Shown here: positions 49,914 to 60,731 of the stretch, piece by piece
Layout of the letters: each line of letters begins with the position of its first letter
Numbering within the stretch: the stretch's first letter is position 1
Source: Tritrichomonas musculus
Lineage: Eukaryota; Parabasalia; Tritrichomonadida; Tritrichomonadidae
DNA: 64,000 nt
Direction of reading: 5' to 3'
Assembly: GCA_039105265.1 (NCBI GenBank)
Contig: JAPFFF010000014.1
Coordinates: forward strand, 1,922,001-1,986,000
Notes under the pieces: generated by a model
Databases searched by the model: none
What the model was told of the DNA's origin: nothing
Seen by the model: only the letters and a program-made list of their open reading frames with translations
Program-made: the position numbers and the translations under genes

Positions 49914-51381
49914 TATAGTTGGTGGACATAATTATGTTTTTGGGACATAATCATGTTTGCTCAACTTTTTGAATGGTACACAAAAATAAAACACATTTTT
50001 CTCAATACTTTTTAAAGATAATTTGATAATATTATATACTTTATTAATGTATTTTATGTACATCATTATTTAATTAAATGAGCTATTATATTTGTGATTT
50101 ATATGAAATTTTGCCATTAATGTAAAAAAAAGTTAAAATGCTTATTTTATTCTCAATAATTGAAACTTCGGATTTAATAATAATATCATTGATTCATAAT
50201 CAGTAATGATATAATTTTGTCAGATAATTGATATCTAAAAACTTTCATATAAGAAAATTTTGATGCGCAAAATAAAGTTAAAAATCATATCACTTTTTTG
50301 TTTTTTTCCAATAAAAAATAAAAACTTTTAAATTTTTATTTAAATATTTGATATAATGCATATAGTATAATGATATTGAAAGAATAAAATTGGCGGTTCT
50401 ACTCAAGATCTATTACCTTAATGAAAAAGAGTAACTTCTGAAATAACTGAAAAAGACTTTCAATTTTAGACATTGAGAAATTATTTTCATTATTTTAATA
50501 GTTCTTCTATACTTACCTAATATTTATTGATTAATTGCTATTTTTAATGCTATTATAATAGAAAAAAATAAAAAAGTGTAATTTGTATATTTCTTAGAAA
50601 AACCTGAAATCTTGATGGGCAACAATGATTTTTAGAGGATTAATAATATATTTCATTGTATGTGTTATCAAATAATGTAATTCTGAAATCATATCAATTA
50701 TGCATGAGTGATTTATGAATGATTTTGAATGAAAAAAAGAAAAATGAAATTTTTCCAAGATTGATTCTTTTTCAACCATATTATTATATTTAATATATTA
50801 TATGCATCATATAGATGATTAATACTGCATCTAATTTGAAATGAAATAAACTCATTTTTCAAAATTAGTAATTTTGTATGAATGATTTTTGTCATATTTT
50901 GAAAACACTTTTTCTTTTTATATAATTATTATTTCAATAAATTTTTTTCTAAAATATAATATATACATTATATTCTAAAATAATAACTATGTTAGAGCAA
51001 ATTAAAACAACCTTTTTTTTATGGTAAAAGCATGAAATGTGATATGAAATGAGTTTTTTGAGTAGTGAAATGAAAATGAAACCATTTTTTCTAATTATCT
51101 ATTTTATTTCAATAAATAATAATGATACATTTTAATTATAGATGAAAAGTAAATTATAATTTTTTTCAAATAATAAAAAAATATTCAGAAATTAAAAATT
51201 AGATATCATATTTATGATCAAATTTAGTTTGATAAAAGTGAATGAAAATCGGGGAATAGAATGTATCCAATATGATATTAATTGTTCTACAATTGTTTTT
51301 TTAAAAGTCCAATTTGAATATATAGAAATGATGTGAAAACATAATTATGTCTCCAAAACAGAATTATGTCCACCAACTATA
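49914..51381. mobile_element. 1.47-kb nonautonomous terminal-inverted-repeat element
   Basis: Two 45-bp terminal inverted repeats, 49914-49958 and 51337-51381, match at about 41 of 45 positions. The outermost bases read TATAGTTGGTGGACATAA. Each repeat contains two copies of a 12-bp motif that is itself a palindrome or nearly so (ACATAATTATGT and close variants), so each end has a tandem palindromic site of the kind bound by a transposase or other dimeric protein. TATA at both ends fits insertion at TA, but the palindromic flank hides the exact duplication. The interior is AT-rich without a recognisable transposase; short minus-strand open stretches at 50594-50895 are not convincing. Confidence 0.72.
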
Positions 51382-52478
51382 TATGCTTTTTTATATATTT
51401 TGTCATAAAATATAATATTTAATTATTTTTATAATTTTTAGTTAATAAAAATAATTTTTTTCCAGTTTGACTCTCACCCTTAAAGTTGATTTTTATAATG
51501 TGCATCTAATAATTTGAAATGATTATAAGAAATTATAAAATGGCTGTTACATGATGCTTTTTACATAACAAAATCACTGGTAAAATTTCAATGAAATAAT
51601 TTGAATTATTTTTAAGTATATAACATAATCAATGATTTTGTTTTTTTATAAAATATATGTCAGCAAACATATCGTTGATTTCCAAATTTTCAAAGAGTAT
51701 ACACATTTTAATTTCATATAATTATATGATGATTATCGTTTTATGATTAATATAAATAGAATATCTTAATACATTTAAGAAATTCAACAAGAAGAATTTG
51801 TTTTAGTATTATTACTATCATACAATTATATATAATCATATAAATATAATTATATATTTTGTTTGCATATTTATTAAAAATTTTCGACTTTTTAGGTCCA
51901 AAAAAAACAACAAAATAAATCAAAAACGAAATATCAGAATGATATTATGCTTTTGGATAAAAAAAATTTCATTTGGAGGTTGATTTTTCCAAAATGTGGT
52001 GTGATTTGGTAAATTTTTTTTTTTTTTTTCCTTTGTTCGTTTTCTTTTCTTTGGCTTTACTTTTAAAAAACTGAGCAAAGAATATATTAATTTTCATAGT
52101 TCTTTATGTATGCTTCTGAGCAAAAAAATATAACGTGCTGGGCAATAAAAAAAATATTTCATTGATTTTCATAGAATTATTATATAATTCAGAAATTTTC
52201 ATAAAAATTGAAGGAAGCTTTCAATTTAATTAATAAACCTCTTCTTTATGTTTTCTTAAAGTTTTTTTGGATAAACTTTTTTTAAAAAAAACGTAGTCAT
52301 TTGAAAAGTCAACACTCTTAGAAATAATTGTTTTTGGAGAAAAACAAATTAGATTATTTAATAATATGACCTATGAAAGCAATTTAACTAACTAATAATT
52401 AACTTATTTTTGTTGGTTTTTTTCAATAAATAAAATTAACCCAATTGAAAATTACTAAATTATTTTATTAAAATTTTA

Positions 52479-52484
52479 AACGGT
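52479..52484 (+). promoter_or_regulatory. AACGGT motif upstream of BspA-like gene
   Basis: AACGGT 24 bases before the start codon and 12 bases before the Inr-like TCATTA, on the gene strand. Fits the recurrent Myb-like motif. Confidence 0.5.
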
Positions 52485-52495
52485 AAAATTTCACC

Positions 52496-52501
52496 TCATT
52501 A
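52496..52501 (+). promoter_or_regulatory. Inr-like TCATTA element
   Basis: TCATTA seven bases before the ATG at 52508; a full match to the trichomonad initiator TCAYTW with the expected very short 5' UTR. Confidence 0.65.
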
Positions 52502-52507
52502 ATTTTT

Positions 52508-55500
52508 ATGCTTGCATTTCTATCCTTACTAGTGCATTATGCTTTGAGTTCAAAGAATCGGCCTCGTTATTCAAACATGTGGACTCTTGACGAAGGTTTA
52601 GACGTTTCCAACATAAAAGGCTCAAGACCAGCATTTATTCGATTATTTGATAATTTTGGATCAAGAACAAAATATTTAGATGAATTATGGACAAATGCAT
52701 CCAATCTATTTCCATTCATTAATTTCATTACTGTTTATTGCAATGAAAATAAAAACATATGTTCTCATATTGGGTCCAATAATCAATATAATTTTCATTG
52801 CCTAATTTTCCCTGGGAATACTAAATGCACCGATGAAACTATAATCAACAATAATATAAATGATATTCAAAATTCAAAAATATTTATTGACACCATTAAA
52901 CAATATACAAAGCTCAATCCATTGCAGCCACCAGCAATAAAACTTTCTTCTAGCAATTCAGAATCATTTTATCAAAAATCAAATAATCCAATTTTTGTTT
53001 TATATAATTCCCGAAAATTTGATCAAGTTCCATGCTTGAATGCTTGGTTAGATGTAGCCAATGAAATTGCAAATAATGATCAACAAATTGGATTTTTAGA
53101 TTGTTCAAATTATCGTCATGAATGCAAAAAATTGAGTCATTCAAAAGATGTTGAATCTGCAAAAGCAATTGTTTATTCAGAAGGAAAAGAAAATTATGAA
53201 ATATTTGAAAATGTTCATAATATTAATGCAGAATTAATACAAAGTTATTTGTCCGCATTAAAAAACAAAGAAATTCCAAAACAAAGAAACAAACAATTGA
53301 AAGCTTCAACTACAGGTACATGTGGATCTAACTTAATTTACACAATTGAAGGTAGTACATTATTCATAAATGGTTCTGGGTTTATGAAAGATTATTTTTA
53401 TTTTTTAAACTCGCCTCCATGGGAATCATTCAAAGTTGAAACTGTGATTTTGGGTGATGATGTTTCATCGATCGGTGAATATGCTTTTACTAATGAAGAC
53501 AGTATAAAATCTGTTACTCTCAATGACGGACTATATGAGATTTCTAGGCAAGCTTTTTGGAATTGTGAAAATCTTGAGACAATCAATTTGCCTGATAGTT
53601 TAAAAAATATCGATGCAGGTGCTTTTATGGGATGCTATCGTCTTACATCTATTGTTTTGCCTCCTAACTATACATATTTTTACATGTCAACGTTTGCGGA
53701 ATGCGGCAATCTTGTTTCAATTAATATTCCAAATGGTACTAAGGCAATTGCATCAAGATATTTCTTATCTTGTCATCATCTTCGTAGTATAAACTTGCCA
53801 TCCACAGTTACATCAATAGGCTCTGAAACATTTAGCGACTGTTATGAATTGGAATCAATAAATTTCCCAGAAAATTTGGAGTCAATTGGTAATGATGCTT
53901 TTCATTACTGCCAGTCTTTGAAGCAGCTAACATTTCCTAGTAAACTTACTTCTATTGGTAGTGGCGCATTTTCATATTGCTCTTTTACAACATTTGAGAT
54001 CCCTACAAATTTGGAGCAAATTGGATCAAGTCTATTTGCAAGTTGCCGCAAATTGGAAAATGTTAAAGTTCCTGCTGGAGTTACTCATATTAATGATTCA
54101 TTCTGCTCTTATTGTTACAAACTTACATCAATAGAGATACCTGATACTGTTACTTCTATTGGAGAATATGCTTTTTATTATTGTACAAGTTTGACCACAC
54201 TGACAATTCCAAATAATGTTCAATCAATAGGAGAACATGCATTTGGGTATTGCACCCAACTTGAAACAATTAATCTTCCAAATAACTTGAAAGAAATCCG
54301 TGCAAATGCATTTGAAGAAAACATTGAATTGAAATCTATATCAATCCCTGAAAACGTTGCCTCGATATATGAAAGAGCATTTCAGAAATGCACAAGTTTA
54401 ATTTCTATTACATTGCCAAAATCATTATCTGAAATTAAAAATGAGATATTTAGTCGGTGCACAGAACTAGAATCTGTAACTTTTTCATCAAAAGTAGAAT
54501 ATATCAGATCTGGAACCTTTTATAACTGTACCAAATTGAAAAATATAGTATTTCCAACTAGCTTATACTATATTGGAAGTCATGCATTTAGTTGCTGTAC
54601 AAGTTTAAAAACAATTGAACTACCAGAATCAGTACTATCTATTGGATATGAATGCTTTGCTCATTGCACTGGACTTGAAGATATTAAAATGCACAATAAA
54701 ATATCAACTATTGAAATAAGGGCCTTTATTAATTGTTCAAAATTGACCTCAGTAGTTCTTCCAAATAGTTTACAAGTTATTTCAAGTGGATTGTTTTATT
54801 GTTGTGAAAATTTGGTTTCGATAACAGTCGGTTCAGGTTTAAATGATGTCTATTGGAATGCTTTTGAAAATGCATCTAAATTAGAAAAATTTGTTGCTTT
54901 GAATGATGAGCCATCAACTTTTCATGTAATTGATGGTGTTCTATTCAAAGAGAATTCATTATATACTTACCCTTCTGGAAAGCATGATACCTCATATACA
55001 ACACCTGATTCAACAACATCTATTTTTTATCATGCATTTTATAAATGTGATTACATTGAATCAATTACATTGGGACCTAATGTTGACACTTGTGATATAA
55101 ATTCATTTTATTTATGCCCGAAATTAAAATCAATAAATTTGAAAGATAATTCGCATTTTACAATAGAGAATGGTGCCTTGTGTAATAGTACTCATTTGAT
55201 TATTTATCCACCTGCTAGAACTGATGCTGAATATACTATTTCTGGTTCAATTACGACAATTTCATCATATTCATTTTGGAATTGTGTCAATTTAAAAACA
55301 ATTCAAATTAATTCAATATTAGAATCAATCGAAGATTATGCATTTTATGGTTGCACAAATCTAGAAACAATTCAATTTGATGATCTTCAACAAAGCCCTT
55401 CGATAGGTAACTATGCACTATCCTATTGCACCAGTCTTAATAATATTAATATCCCTCCAAATGTAGAAAATATTAAAACACATGCTTTTGAGTATTGCAG

Positions 55501-56923
55501 CAATTTGAAGTCAATTGATATATCTGGTGTAACAACTATATCTGATAATTTATTTGCAGGATGTCATAATTTGGAATCAATTACTCTTTGTACAGATTTA
55601 CTTAGTATTCACCAATATGCATTTAGTAATTGCCATTCATTGAAAAATATCGAGTTACCAGAAATGCTTTCAAATATTGATAACGATGTGTTTTATGAAT
55701 GCACATCTTTGACTTCAATTACAATCCCTCAAAAAATAAAGGTTATCGCTGAACGTATGTTTATGAAGTGTGAAAAATTGAAATCAATTACTTTAAACAA
55801 TTGTGAATATATAAATCAAGAGGCCTTTTCAGAATGTATTGGTCTAGTTTCATTTGATACAGCAAAAGTCCGATATATTCGTGAAGAAGCTTTTAGCAAA
55901 TGTTATAATTTGGCTGAATTGACATTTGGTTATAATACAATTTCATTAGCACAAAGATCATTTGAACTTTGTACTTCACTTACAACAGTTAAACTTCCTC
56001 AAGATTTGGTTGATTTCTTATCAAGTGCATTTTCTAAATGTTCAAATCTCAAATCAATATTGCTATCTGAGTCAGTAAGAGATGTCAGTGTAAGCGGATT
56101 TACTGATTGCGATAAATTGGAAGAAATAAATGTGGACGAAAGTAATTCTGATTATAAATCAGTTGATGGTGTCCTATTTTCCATTGGAGGATTAACTCTG
56201 TACTATTATCCTAGAGGGAAAAGCTCAGATACATATGATGTTCCAGATGAAACACTCATAATTGGTCCCTATGCATTCAATAATAATTCTTTTTTGAAGA
56301 CAGTAAATTTACCTGATACAATTGAAAAGATTAAAAATAACGCTTTTCAATTTTGTGTGAATTTGGAATCTATCAAGTTTCCTGGAAATTTAAGAGAAAT
56401 TGGTGAGAAAGCATTTTATAAATGCGAGAGATTAAAAGATGTAGTTTTTCCAGCCAATGTTACATCAATTGGAGACAATTCATTTGATGGCTGTTTGGGA
56501 ATAAAAACAATTTCTTTCCCAGATAATATTAAGTATATTGGTTCTGAAGCATTTGCTTTTTGTGATGAATTAACATCGGTTAGTTACAATGGCAGATTGG
56601 ATGCTCAATATAGCGGACTTGCTTTTGAAAATTGCACAAAATTCTCAAAAATTTTGGTATCATCAGATTATTTGCATAAGTCTTTCATTGGTTACTCTTT
56701 TAATAAGGATGGAACAGTTAATAATCCTTCTTCAGAAAATGAAGGTCCTGCCAAAGAAAAATCTAGCAAAAAGAAACTTTATCTTATTATTGGCATTTGC
56801 GCCGGATGTGCAGTTGTTTTAGTCGTTATCATTGTCGTTGTTGTAGTTGTCGTAAAGAAAAAGAAAAAGATAGGTAATGGAGAGGATGATAACTCATCAA
56901 ATCAAAATGATAGCAATCCATAA
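52508..56923 (+). CDS. BspA-like LRR_5 surface protein with N-terminal thioredoxin-like domains
   Basis: A 1471-residue type I membrane protein. A short signal peptide (MLAFLSLLVHYALSS) is followed by one or two thioredoxin-like domains lacking CxxC (about 30-130 and 150-255; PIFVLYNSRKFDQV and QIGFLDCSNYRHECKKL fit strands and Cys positions of the fold). At about 270 a bacterial-type cap begins (GTCGSNLIYTIEGSTLFING, then a PPWESF segment), typical of BspA/LRR_5 proteins of gut bacteria. Some forty LRR_5 repeats of about 23 residues follow (IGEYAFYYCTSLTTLTIPNN type), interrupted by three VDGVLF-like inserts near 809, 886 and 1216. A Val-rich membrane segment (about 1424-1450), KKKKK stop-transfer and a short acidic Asn-rich tail complete it. 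Trichomonad BspA proteins are thought to mediate adhesion to host cells or bacteria; that is family knowledge. Confidence 0.92.
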   Translation: MLAFLSLLVHYALSSKNRPRYSNMWTLDEGLDVSNIKGSRPAFIRLFDNFGSRTKYLDELWTNASNLFPFINFITVYCNENKNICSHIGSNNQYNFHCLIFPGNTKCTDETIINNNINDIQNSKIFIDTIKQYTKLNPLQPPAIKLSSSNSESFYQKSNNPIFVLYNSRKFDQVPCLNAWLDVANEIANNDQQIGFLDCSNYRHECKKLSHSKDVESAKAIVYSEGKENYEIFENVHNINAELIQSYLSALKNKEIPKQRNKQLKASTTGTCGSNLIYTIEGSTLFINGSGFMKDYFYFLNSPPWESFKVETVILGDDVSSIGEYAFTNEDSIKSVTLNDGLYEISRQAFWNCENLETINLPDSLKNIDAGAFMGCYRLTSIVLPPNYTYFYMSTFAECGNLVSINIPNGTKAIASRYFLSCHHLRSINLPSTVTSIGSETFSDCYELESINFPENLESIGNDAFHYCQSLKQLTFPSKLTSIGSGAFSYCSFTTFEIPTNLEQIGSSLFASCRKLENVKVPAGVTHINDSFCSYCYKLTSIEIPDTVTSIGEYAFYYCTSLTTLTIPNNVQSIGEHAFGYCTQLETINLPNNLKEIRANAFEENIELKSISIPENVASIYERAFQKCTSLISITLPKSLSEIKNEIFSRCTELESVTFSSKVEYIRSGTFYNCTKLKNIVFPTSLYYIGSHAFSCCTSLKTIELPESVLSIGYECFAHCTGLEDIKMHNKISTIEIRAFINCSKLTSVVLPNSLQVISSGLFYCCENLVSITVGSGLNDVYWNAFENASKLEKFVALNDEPSTFHVIDGVLFKENSLYTYPSGKHDTSYTTPDSTTSIFYHAFYKCDYIESITLGPNVDTCDINSFYLCPKLKSINLKDNSHFTIENGALCNSTHLIIYPPARTDAEYTISGSITTISSYSFWNCVNLKTIQINSILESIEDYAFYGCTNLETIQFDDLQQSPSIGNYALSYCTSLNNINIPPNVENIKTHAFEYCSNLKSIDISGVTTISDNLFAGCHNLESITLCTDLLSIHQYAFSNCHSLKNIELPEMLSNIDNDVFYECTSLTSITIPQKIKVIAERMFMKCEKLKSITLNNCEYINQEAFSECIGLVSFDTAKVRYIREEAFSKCYNLAELTFGYNTISLAQRSFELCTSLTTVKLPQDLVDFLSSAFSKCSNLKSILLSESVRDVSVSGFTDCDKLEEINVDESNSDYKSVDGVLFSIGGLTLYYYPRGKSSDTYDVPDETLIIGPYAFNNNSFLKTVNLPDTIEKIKNNAFQFCVNLESIKFPGNLREIGEKAFYKCERLKDVVFPANVTSIGDNSFDGCLGIKTISFPDNIKYIGSEAFAFCDELTSVSYNGRLDAQYSGLAFENCTKFSKILVSSDYLHKSFIGYSFNKDGTVNNPSSENEGPAKEKSSKKKLYLIIGICAGCAVVLVVIIVVVVVVVKKKKKIGNGEDDNSSNQNDSNP

Positions 56924-56969
56924 GTAAGAGCATTTTTTTTATTTTTTTCTAAATAATAATAACAAAAAA

Positions 56970-56973
<4 letters not shown>

Positions 56974-57030
<57 letters not shown>

Positions 57031-57034
57031 TGTG
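56974..57034. repeat. Poly-T (44 nt) followed by (GT)8
   Basis: T run 56974-57017 passes directly into alternating GT (57018-57034) about 50 bases after the BspA-like stop codon. A compound microsatellite, likely length-variable. Confidence 0.9.
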
Positions 57035-57282
57035 AATGAAAAACAACGATAAATTTTAATTGTAATATAAAATCTTTATCAGAAATTTTATATGATCTCC
57101 ATACAGTATGAAAAATAACATTATTCATTCATTTAGTTTTATGTTCATTCAATTTTTGAATTTATATTGAAAAATTAATTCACTTTTTTAAATGATATTT
57201 ATTTGATAAATATTTGAAACTAATAATTTTAAATTGTAATTAATAGCAAAATGATTTTAAAAAATGGATGATTCAGTGCATC

Positions 57283-57710
57283 AGATATACGAAGGAATAT
57301 CAGTTCTAGTTGATTCTGGTGCAGATCTAAAACTTTATAACTAAAATGGTACAAATATATTCAATAAGGATTCAAAAATCTTTTGTTTTTCTTTTTTGAT
57401 TATAATTCAATTTTCAATTTATTATTGAAAATCAATAATTATTTATTTCAAAATTGAGATGATTATTTTCATCATCAATACTATTCAGAAAAATTGTGTT
57501 GCATGCAAAAATGACTCTCTGTTTAATAAAATAGATGAATAGCAAGAGGTAAAAAAAGTAACAAAAGAATAGTTGTTCTATCGTTTTTCAGAATGACATT
57601 ATTAAAAAGAAAGATTTGCACGTTGTCTAATTGAATGAAAATAGTTTCGAGTATTCAAAATATTTTTGCTCTTCCAATATCTACAATCATTGGTCAATGA
57701 GAAAATTGTT
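57283..57710 (-). pseudogene. Decayed partial copy of the GT-C-like gene 3' end
   Basis: Bases 57645-57708 align well (most positions identical) with 58812-58876, the 3' end of the gene at 58806-60731, including the stretch CTTCCAATATCTACAA. The frame is no longer open. The adjoining 57283-57640 would be its former 3' flank and resembles 58217-58420. Confidence 0.6.
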
Positions 57711-57998
57711 TGAAATTTTCATATTTATTTGTTTTTATTATCGAATTCCTTTTTAATATAATATAATATAATATTGGAAATTAATCTAACTTCATGCTGA
57801 ATATAAAATAGGATTCTTTGATGAGAAAATCTTCAAATTTTTGAAATATTTTTCAGATTCATATCTTATTTTTTTATGCATGAATTTGTATTTTAATAAT
57901 AGAAATAAAATAATAATTAAAAGCAATATCTTATAATTAAAATATTTTTATTATTTAAAATTTCATAATCATGATATATTTGATTTGTGGTGTTTCTG

Positions 57999-58025
57999 TT
58001 TTTTTTTTTTTTTTTTTTTTTTTTT
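57999..58025. repeat. Poly-T tract, 27 nt
   Basis: Uninterrupted T run between the two decayed copies. Confidence 0.9.
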
Positions 58026-58216
58026 GTATATTTAGATTATTTTGATGAATAAATGATAATTCATCTTAATTATTAAATTTATAAATTATAATATACATTT
58101 ATAATTATAAAAAAAGAAAATCGCTATTATTTTATAAATATTAAAAGAGATATAGTTAAAAAGTGAAAATTGTTTTAAAATTTTGGATATTTTCAATTTT
58201 AACTTCATTTTATAAC

Positions 58217-58490
58217 AATAGATATACAAAGGATTATCAGTTTTGAAAGATAGTGGGCCAGATCTAATATTTTATAACAAAGATGGCACAATTATTTTAA
58301 TAATCTTTCGTTTATTTAGATAAAGATTCTAATAAAATAAGTGAATGGTAAAAGGTAAAAAAGGAATAAAAGTAGAGCTGTTCTGTCGTTATACTGAATG
58401 TAATTATAAAAATGATAATGCTACAGGTTGTTTAAATGAATAATATTAGAATCATTCTTACAATCATAATTTCCATTGGCTAATAATAGC
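58217..58490 (-). pseudogene. Second decayed copy of the same 3' flank
   Basis: Shares diverged blocks with 57283-57640, for example GATATACAAAGGATTATCAG against GATATACGAAGGAATATCAG, a GATCTAA block and a GTTCT(A/G)TCGTT block in the same order. Its coding remnant is too eroded to be sure of. Confidence 0.45.
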
Positions 58491-58805
58491 ATCATCTATT
58501 ATCTGCTGGTATATTAGTTTTATTGTTTTATTTATGGTGCCAATAAAACTAATATATTATTTAGAAATGATCAATCATTTTTATGATTATTTTCAGTTTA
58601 CCACTAATGAGTTAAGCCAAATAAAGATAATTCTTTTATAATATTTTCACCCATAACTGTTATTGCAGAATGTGATTTCCAATTATTATTATTATTAAAA
58701 AAAAAAATAACATAATATAAAAAACTAATTGTAGAACTTCATGATAATTTAATTAAAAAGATAGAAAAAGATTGATATTAATAATATAATATAATGCAAA
58801 CTACT

Positions 58806-60731
58806 TCAAATTTTGAGAATTCTATAAATTTTTGCGCTTCCAATATCTACAACCATTGTCCAATGAGAATAATTGCCTGGATCAGGGAACATGTTGTAAT
58901 TTTGATCATCTTTTTTAGATATTGCGTACATTATATTCAAGCCCTTAAATAAATCATAATTTTCTTTATTTTGAACCAAATTTATTTCCCAATTTCTCCT
59001 TTCTCCATAATCAAGGCCATGAGTCCAAACCCATCCAAGATATCCCATTGTAATTACTCTACCTCCAATACTCATAGGAGGACAAGCATGCCATCCATCG
59101 CTGATAAAAGATGAATTGCTATATGTATTTTCCATTACCCAGAGACCGATGGAAAGTTCTGAGACCTCAAACATTGGAAATTGATTAGCCAAATTTTTGT
59201 AAAAGCAAACTATGGATGATATTGAAAAACTAATAAAAATAATGATAATTAATGATAGAATTAAATATCGATGTTTCTTAGCAAAAACAGCAAGTTGGAG
59301 AAGATAAAGACTAACAGAAACACAAGCAATTGGATACCAAGTAGATAAAAAAACTTTTGTATTATCCATTGCGCCTGGTTGATAGCGAACAAACGTCGAT
59401 ATAAGGTAAACCATCATTGCAGGAATGTAAATATAAAAATGTTTCTTTTTCATGAAAAACCAGACGTTTATAACGGCTAAAAAATGAAATGTTCCTAATG
59501 AGTCCCACCACATCGTAAAATATCCAAAAATACCCAGCTTCCGCTTTTCTGTTTCTGTCCATATAGGTTCAATCGAAAAGAATTGTTGGCGATGGCCACT
59601 TAAAAGCCAAATTATTTGTGGTAATGCAATAATAATGGCGATAACCCCAAAAATTCCCCAGTTAAAAATATATTTATGCCATTGCTTGAAATCTTTCCAA
59701 GGAAAAGTTAAACAACATATTGAAAGTGCATAAATTCCAACCGAAATAAAAGCATGCGCGGAAATCATTGGTAAAACTCCCATCATGACGCCAGCTAAAA
59801 TGAGTGGCTTTTTGTCATTAAGTAATAATATTGTTTTTTTATTATAAAATTTTGTTTCTTGAAATGTACCTTCGATGAGAATTATGAATAATGACATAAG
59901 TAAAAGACATAATGTTATTGAAAAAGCACCACTTCTTTGAGGATAAAGATAATGTGCAACAGATTGAATCCAAAATGTTTCTTTGTTATAGCAAAACGAG
60001 TGGGCGAGATTAGAGTTGACATTATTGAAGCATTCTTTAGAAAAAATATACCTCCAGCCAGTTCCACTTGCCAGAACAAAAATAACAATTCCAAGTTCTG
60101 AAACGTAGCGATAAGATGAATATTGACGGAATAAATAATGCATTGAAAAGATCATAGAGGCCATTAAAAGAACTGTTGGGACAGCAATTGAAACACGTAA
60201 TGAGGCACCGCCACAACTAACAAGTATAGCACTGAAAAAGTCGGGAACTATTGGATAGCATAATTTTTCTCCATAATAAAAAGGAGTGATCATTTTTGTA
60301 TTAACATTGTTTGGTCCATATGAAAAAGTGGTTATAAGCGATAAATGAAAAGGAAGGTCCGAAAATATTGTTCCGCATGAAATTCTACCATCTTTGAGAA
60401 ATGATTTGTCTGCAAAAGCGAAGAATAAAATCATTAATAATGCAAAAACGACATAAAACTCTTTTGAGACTCGTCTAAAAGTAAATTTTCTTGGATTAAT
60501 TTGATGAGCCAAATAGCATATAATTGTTAATAAAAAAGAAATTATTACTCCTATTGTTTGATTTAGATGATGAAAATAGCGAATAAAAAAGAAAATCCAG
60601 GTAACAAATGTAAATCCTAAAGGTACTCCTCCAGATAAAAGATTTAGCTGATCCCATTTTTGAGGGGCAAAAAATCTTATAAATTCATATCCTAACCATA
60701 TTGAAATTACAATTATATATGCCCAAATCAT
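58806..60731 (-). CDS. Polytopic GT-C-like glycosyltransferase
   Basis: A 641-residue multispanning membrane protein with about twelve hydrophobic segments through residue 530. After the third or fourth segment comes a luminal loop with FSDLPFHLSLITTFSYG, containing the acidic residue and His pattern typical of the first luminal loop of GT-C glycosyltransferases (PMT/ArnT-like), which use lipid-linked sugars. Further loops have YYGEKLCYPIVPDFFSA and QSVAHYLYPQRSGAFS. The C-terminal luminal domain (about 540-641) has SIGGRVITMGYLGWVWTHG and YGERRNWE, seen in uncharacterised GT-C-type families. Substrate and donor are unknown; ER or Golgi location is likely. Degenerate copies of its 3' end lie downstream, so it belongs to a small, partly decayed local family. 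An AACGGT lies about 45 bases upstream (60775-60780). Confidence 0.65.
   Translation of the reverse strand: MIWAYIIVISIWLGYEFIRFFAPQKWDQLNLLSGGVPLGFTFVTWIFFFIRYFHHLNQTIGVIISFLLTIICYLAHQINPRKFTFRRVSKEFYVVFALLMILFFAFADKSFLKDGRISCGTIFSDLPFHLSLITTFSYGPNNVNTKMITPFYYGEKLCYPIVPDFFSAILVSCGGASLRVSIAVPTVLLMASMIFSMHYLFRQYSSYRYVSELGIVIFVLASGTGWRYIFSKECFNNVNSNLAHSFCYNKETFWIQSVAHYLYPQRSGAFSITLCLLLMSLFIILIEGTFQETKFYNKKTILLLNDKKPLILAGVMMGVLPMISAHAFISVGIYALSICCLTFPWKDFKQWHKYIFNWGIFGVIAIIIALPQIIWLLSGHRQQFFSIEPIWTETEKRKLGIFGYFTMWWDSLGTFHFLAVINVWFFMKKKHFYIYIPAMMVYLISTFVRYQPGAMDNTKVFLSTWYPIACVSVSLYLLQLAVFAKKHRYLILSLIIIIFISFSISSIVCFYKNLANQFPMFEVSELSIGLWVMENTYSNSSFISDGWHACPPMSIGGRVITMGYLGWVWTHGLDYGERRNWEINLVQNKENYDLFKGLNIMYAISKKDDQNYNMFPDPGNYSHWTMVVDIGSAKIYRILKI

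Larger units (their letters stand above)
47636..52507. other. 4.9-kb AT-rich gene-poor region
   Basis: Holds the promoter of the gene at 46172-47635, a 67-bp hairpin, poly-A, small palindromes at about 48983-49002 and 49171-49188, and a 1.47-kb inverted-repeat element. No open frame of convincing length or composition is present, apart from the promoter of the BspA-like gene at its right end. Confidence 0.6.
56924..58805. other. Intergenic region with decayed duplicated segments
   Basis: Besides the microsatellite and a 27-base T run (57999-58025), it carries two related degenerate segments (about 57283-57710 and 58217-58490). One ends in a recognisable copy of the last codons of the neighbouring membrane-protein gene. 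The rest is AT-rich with no other feature seen. Confidence 0.55.

Noticed and set aside
50594-50895. Short minus-strand open stretches inside the inverted-repeat element as a transposase remnant
   Set aside because: No DDE/D motif or transposase-like segment is visible.
49656-51484. A second, outer pair of inverted similarities (AAGGTGAGGGTC against GACTCTCACCCTT) around the 1.47-kb element
   Set aside because: Only a dozen bases match and with a gap, so an outer nested element cannot be supported.
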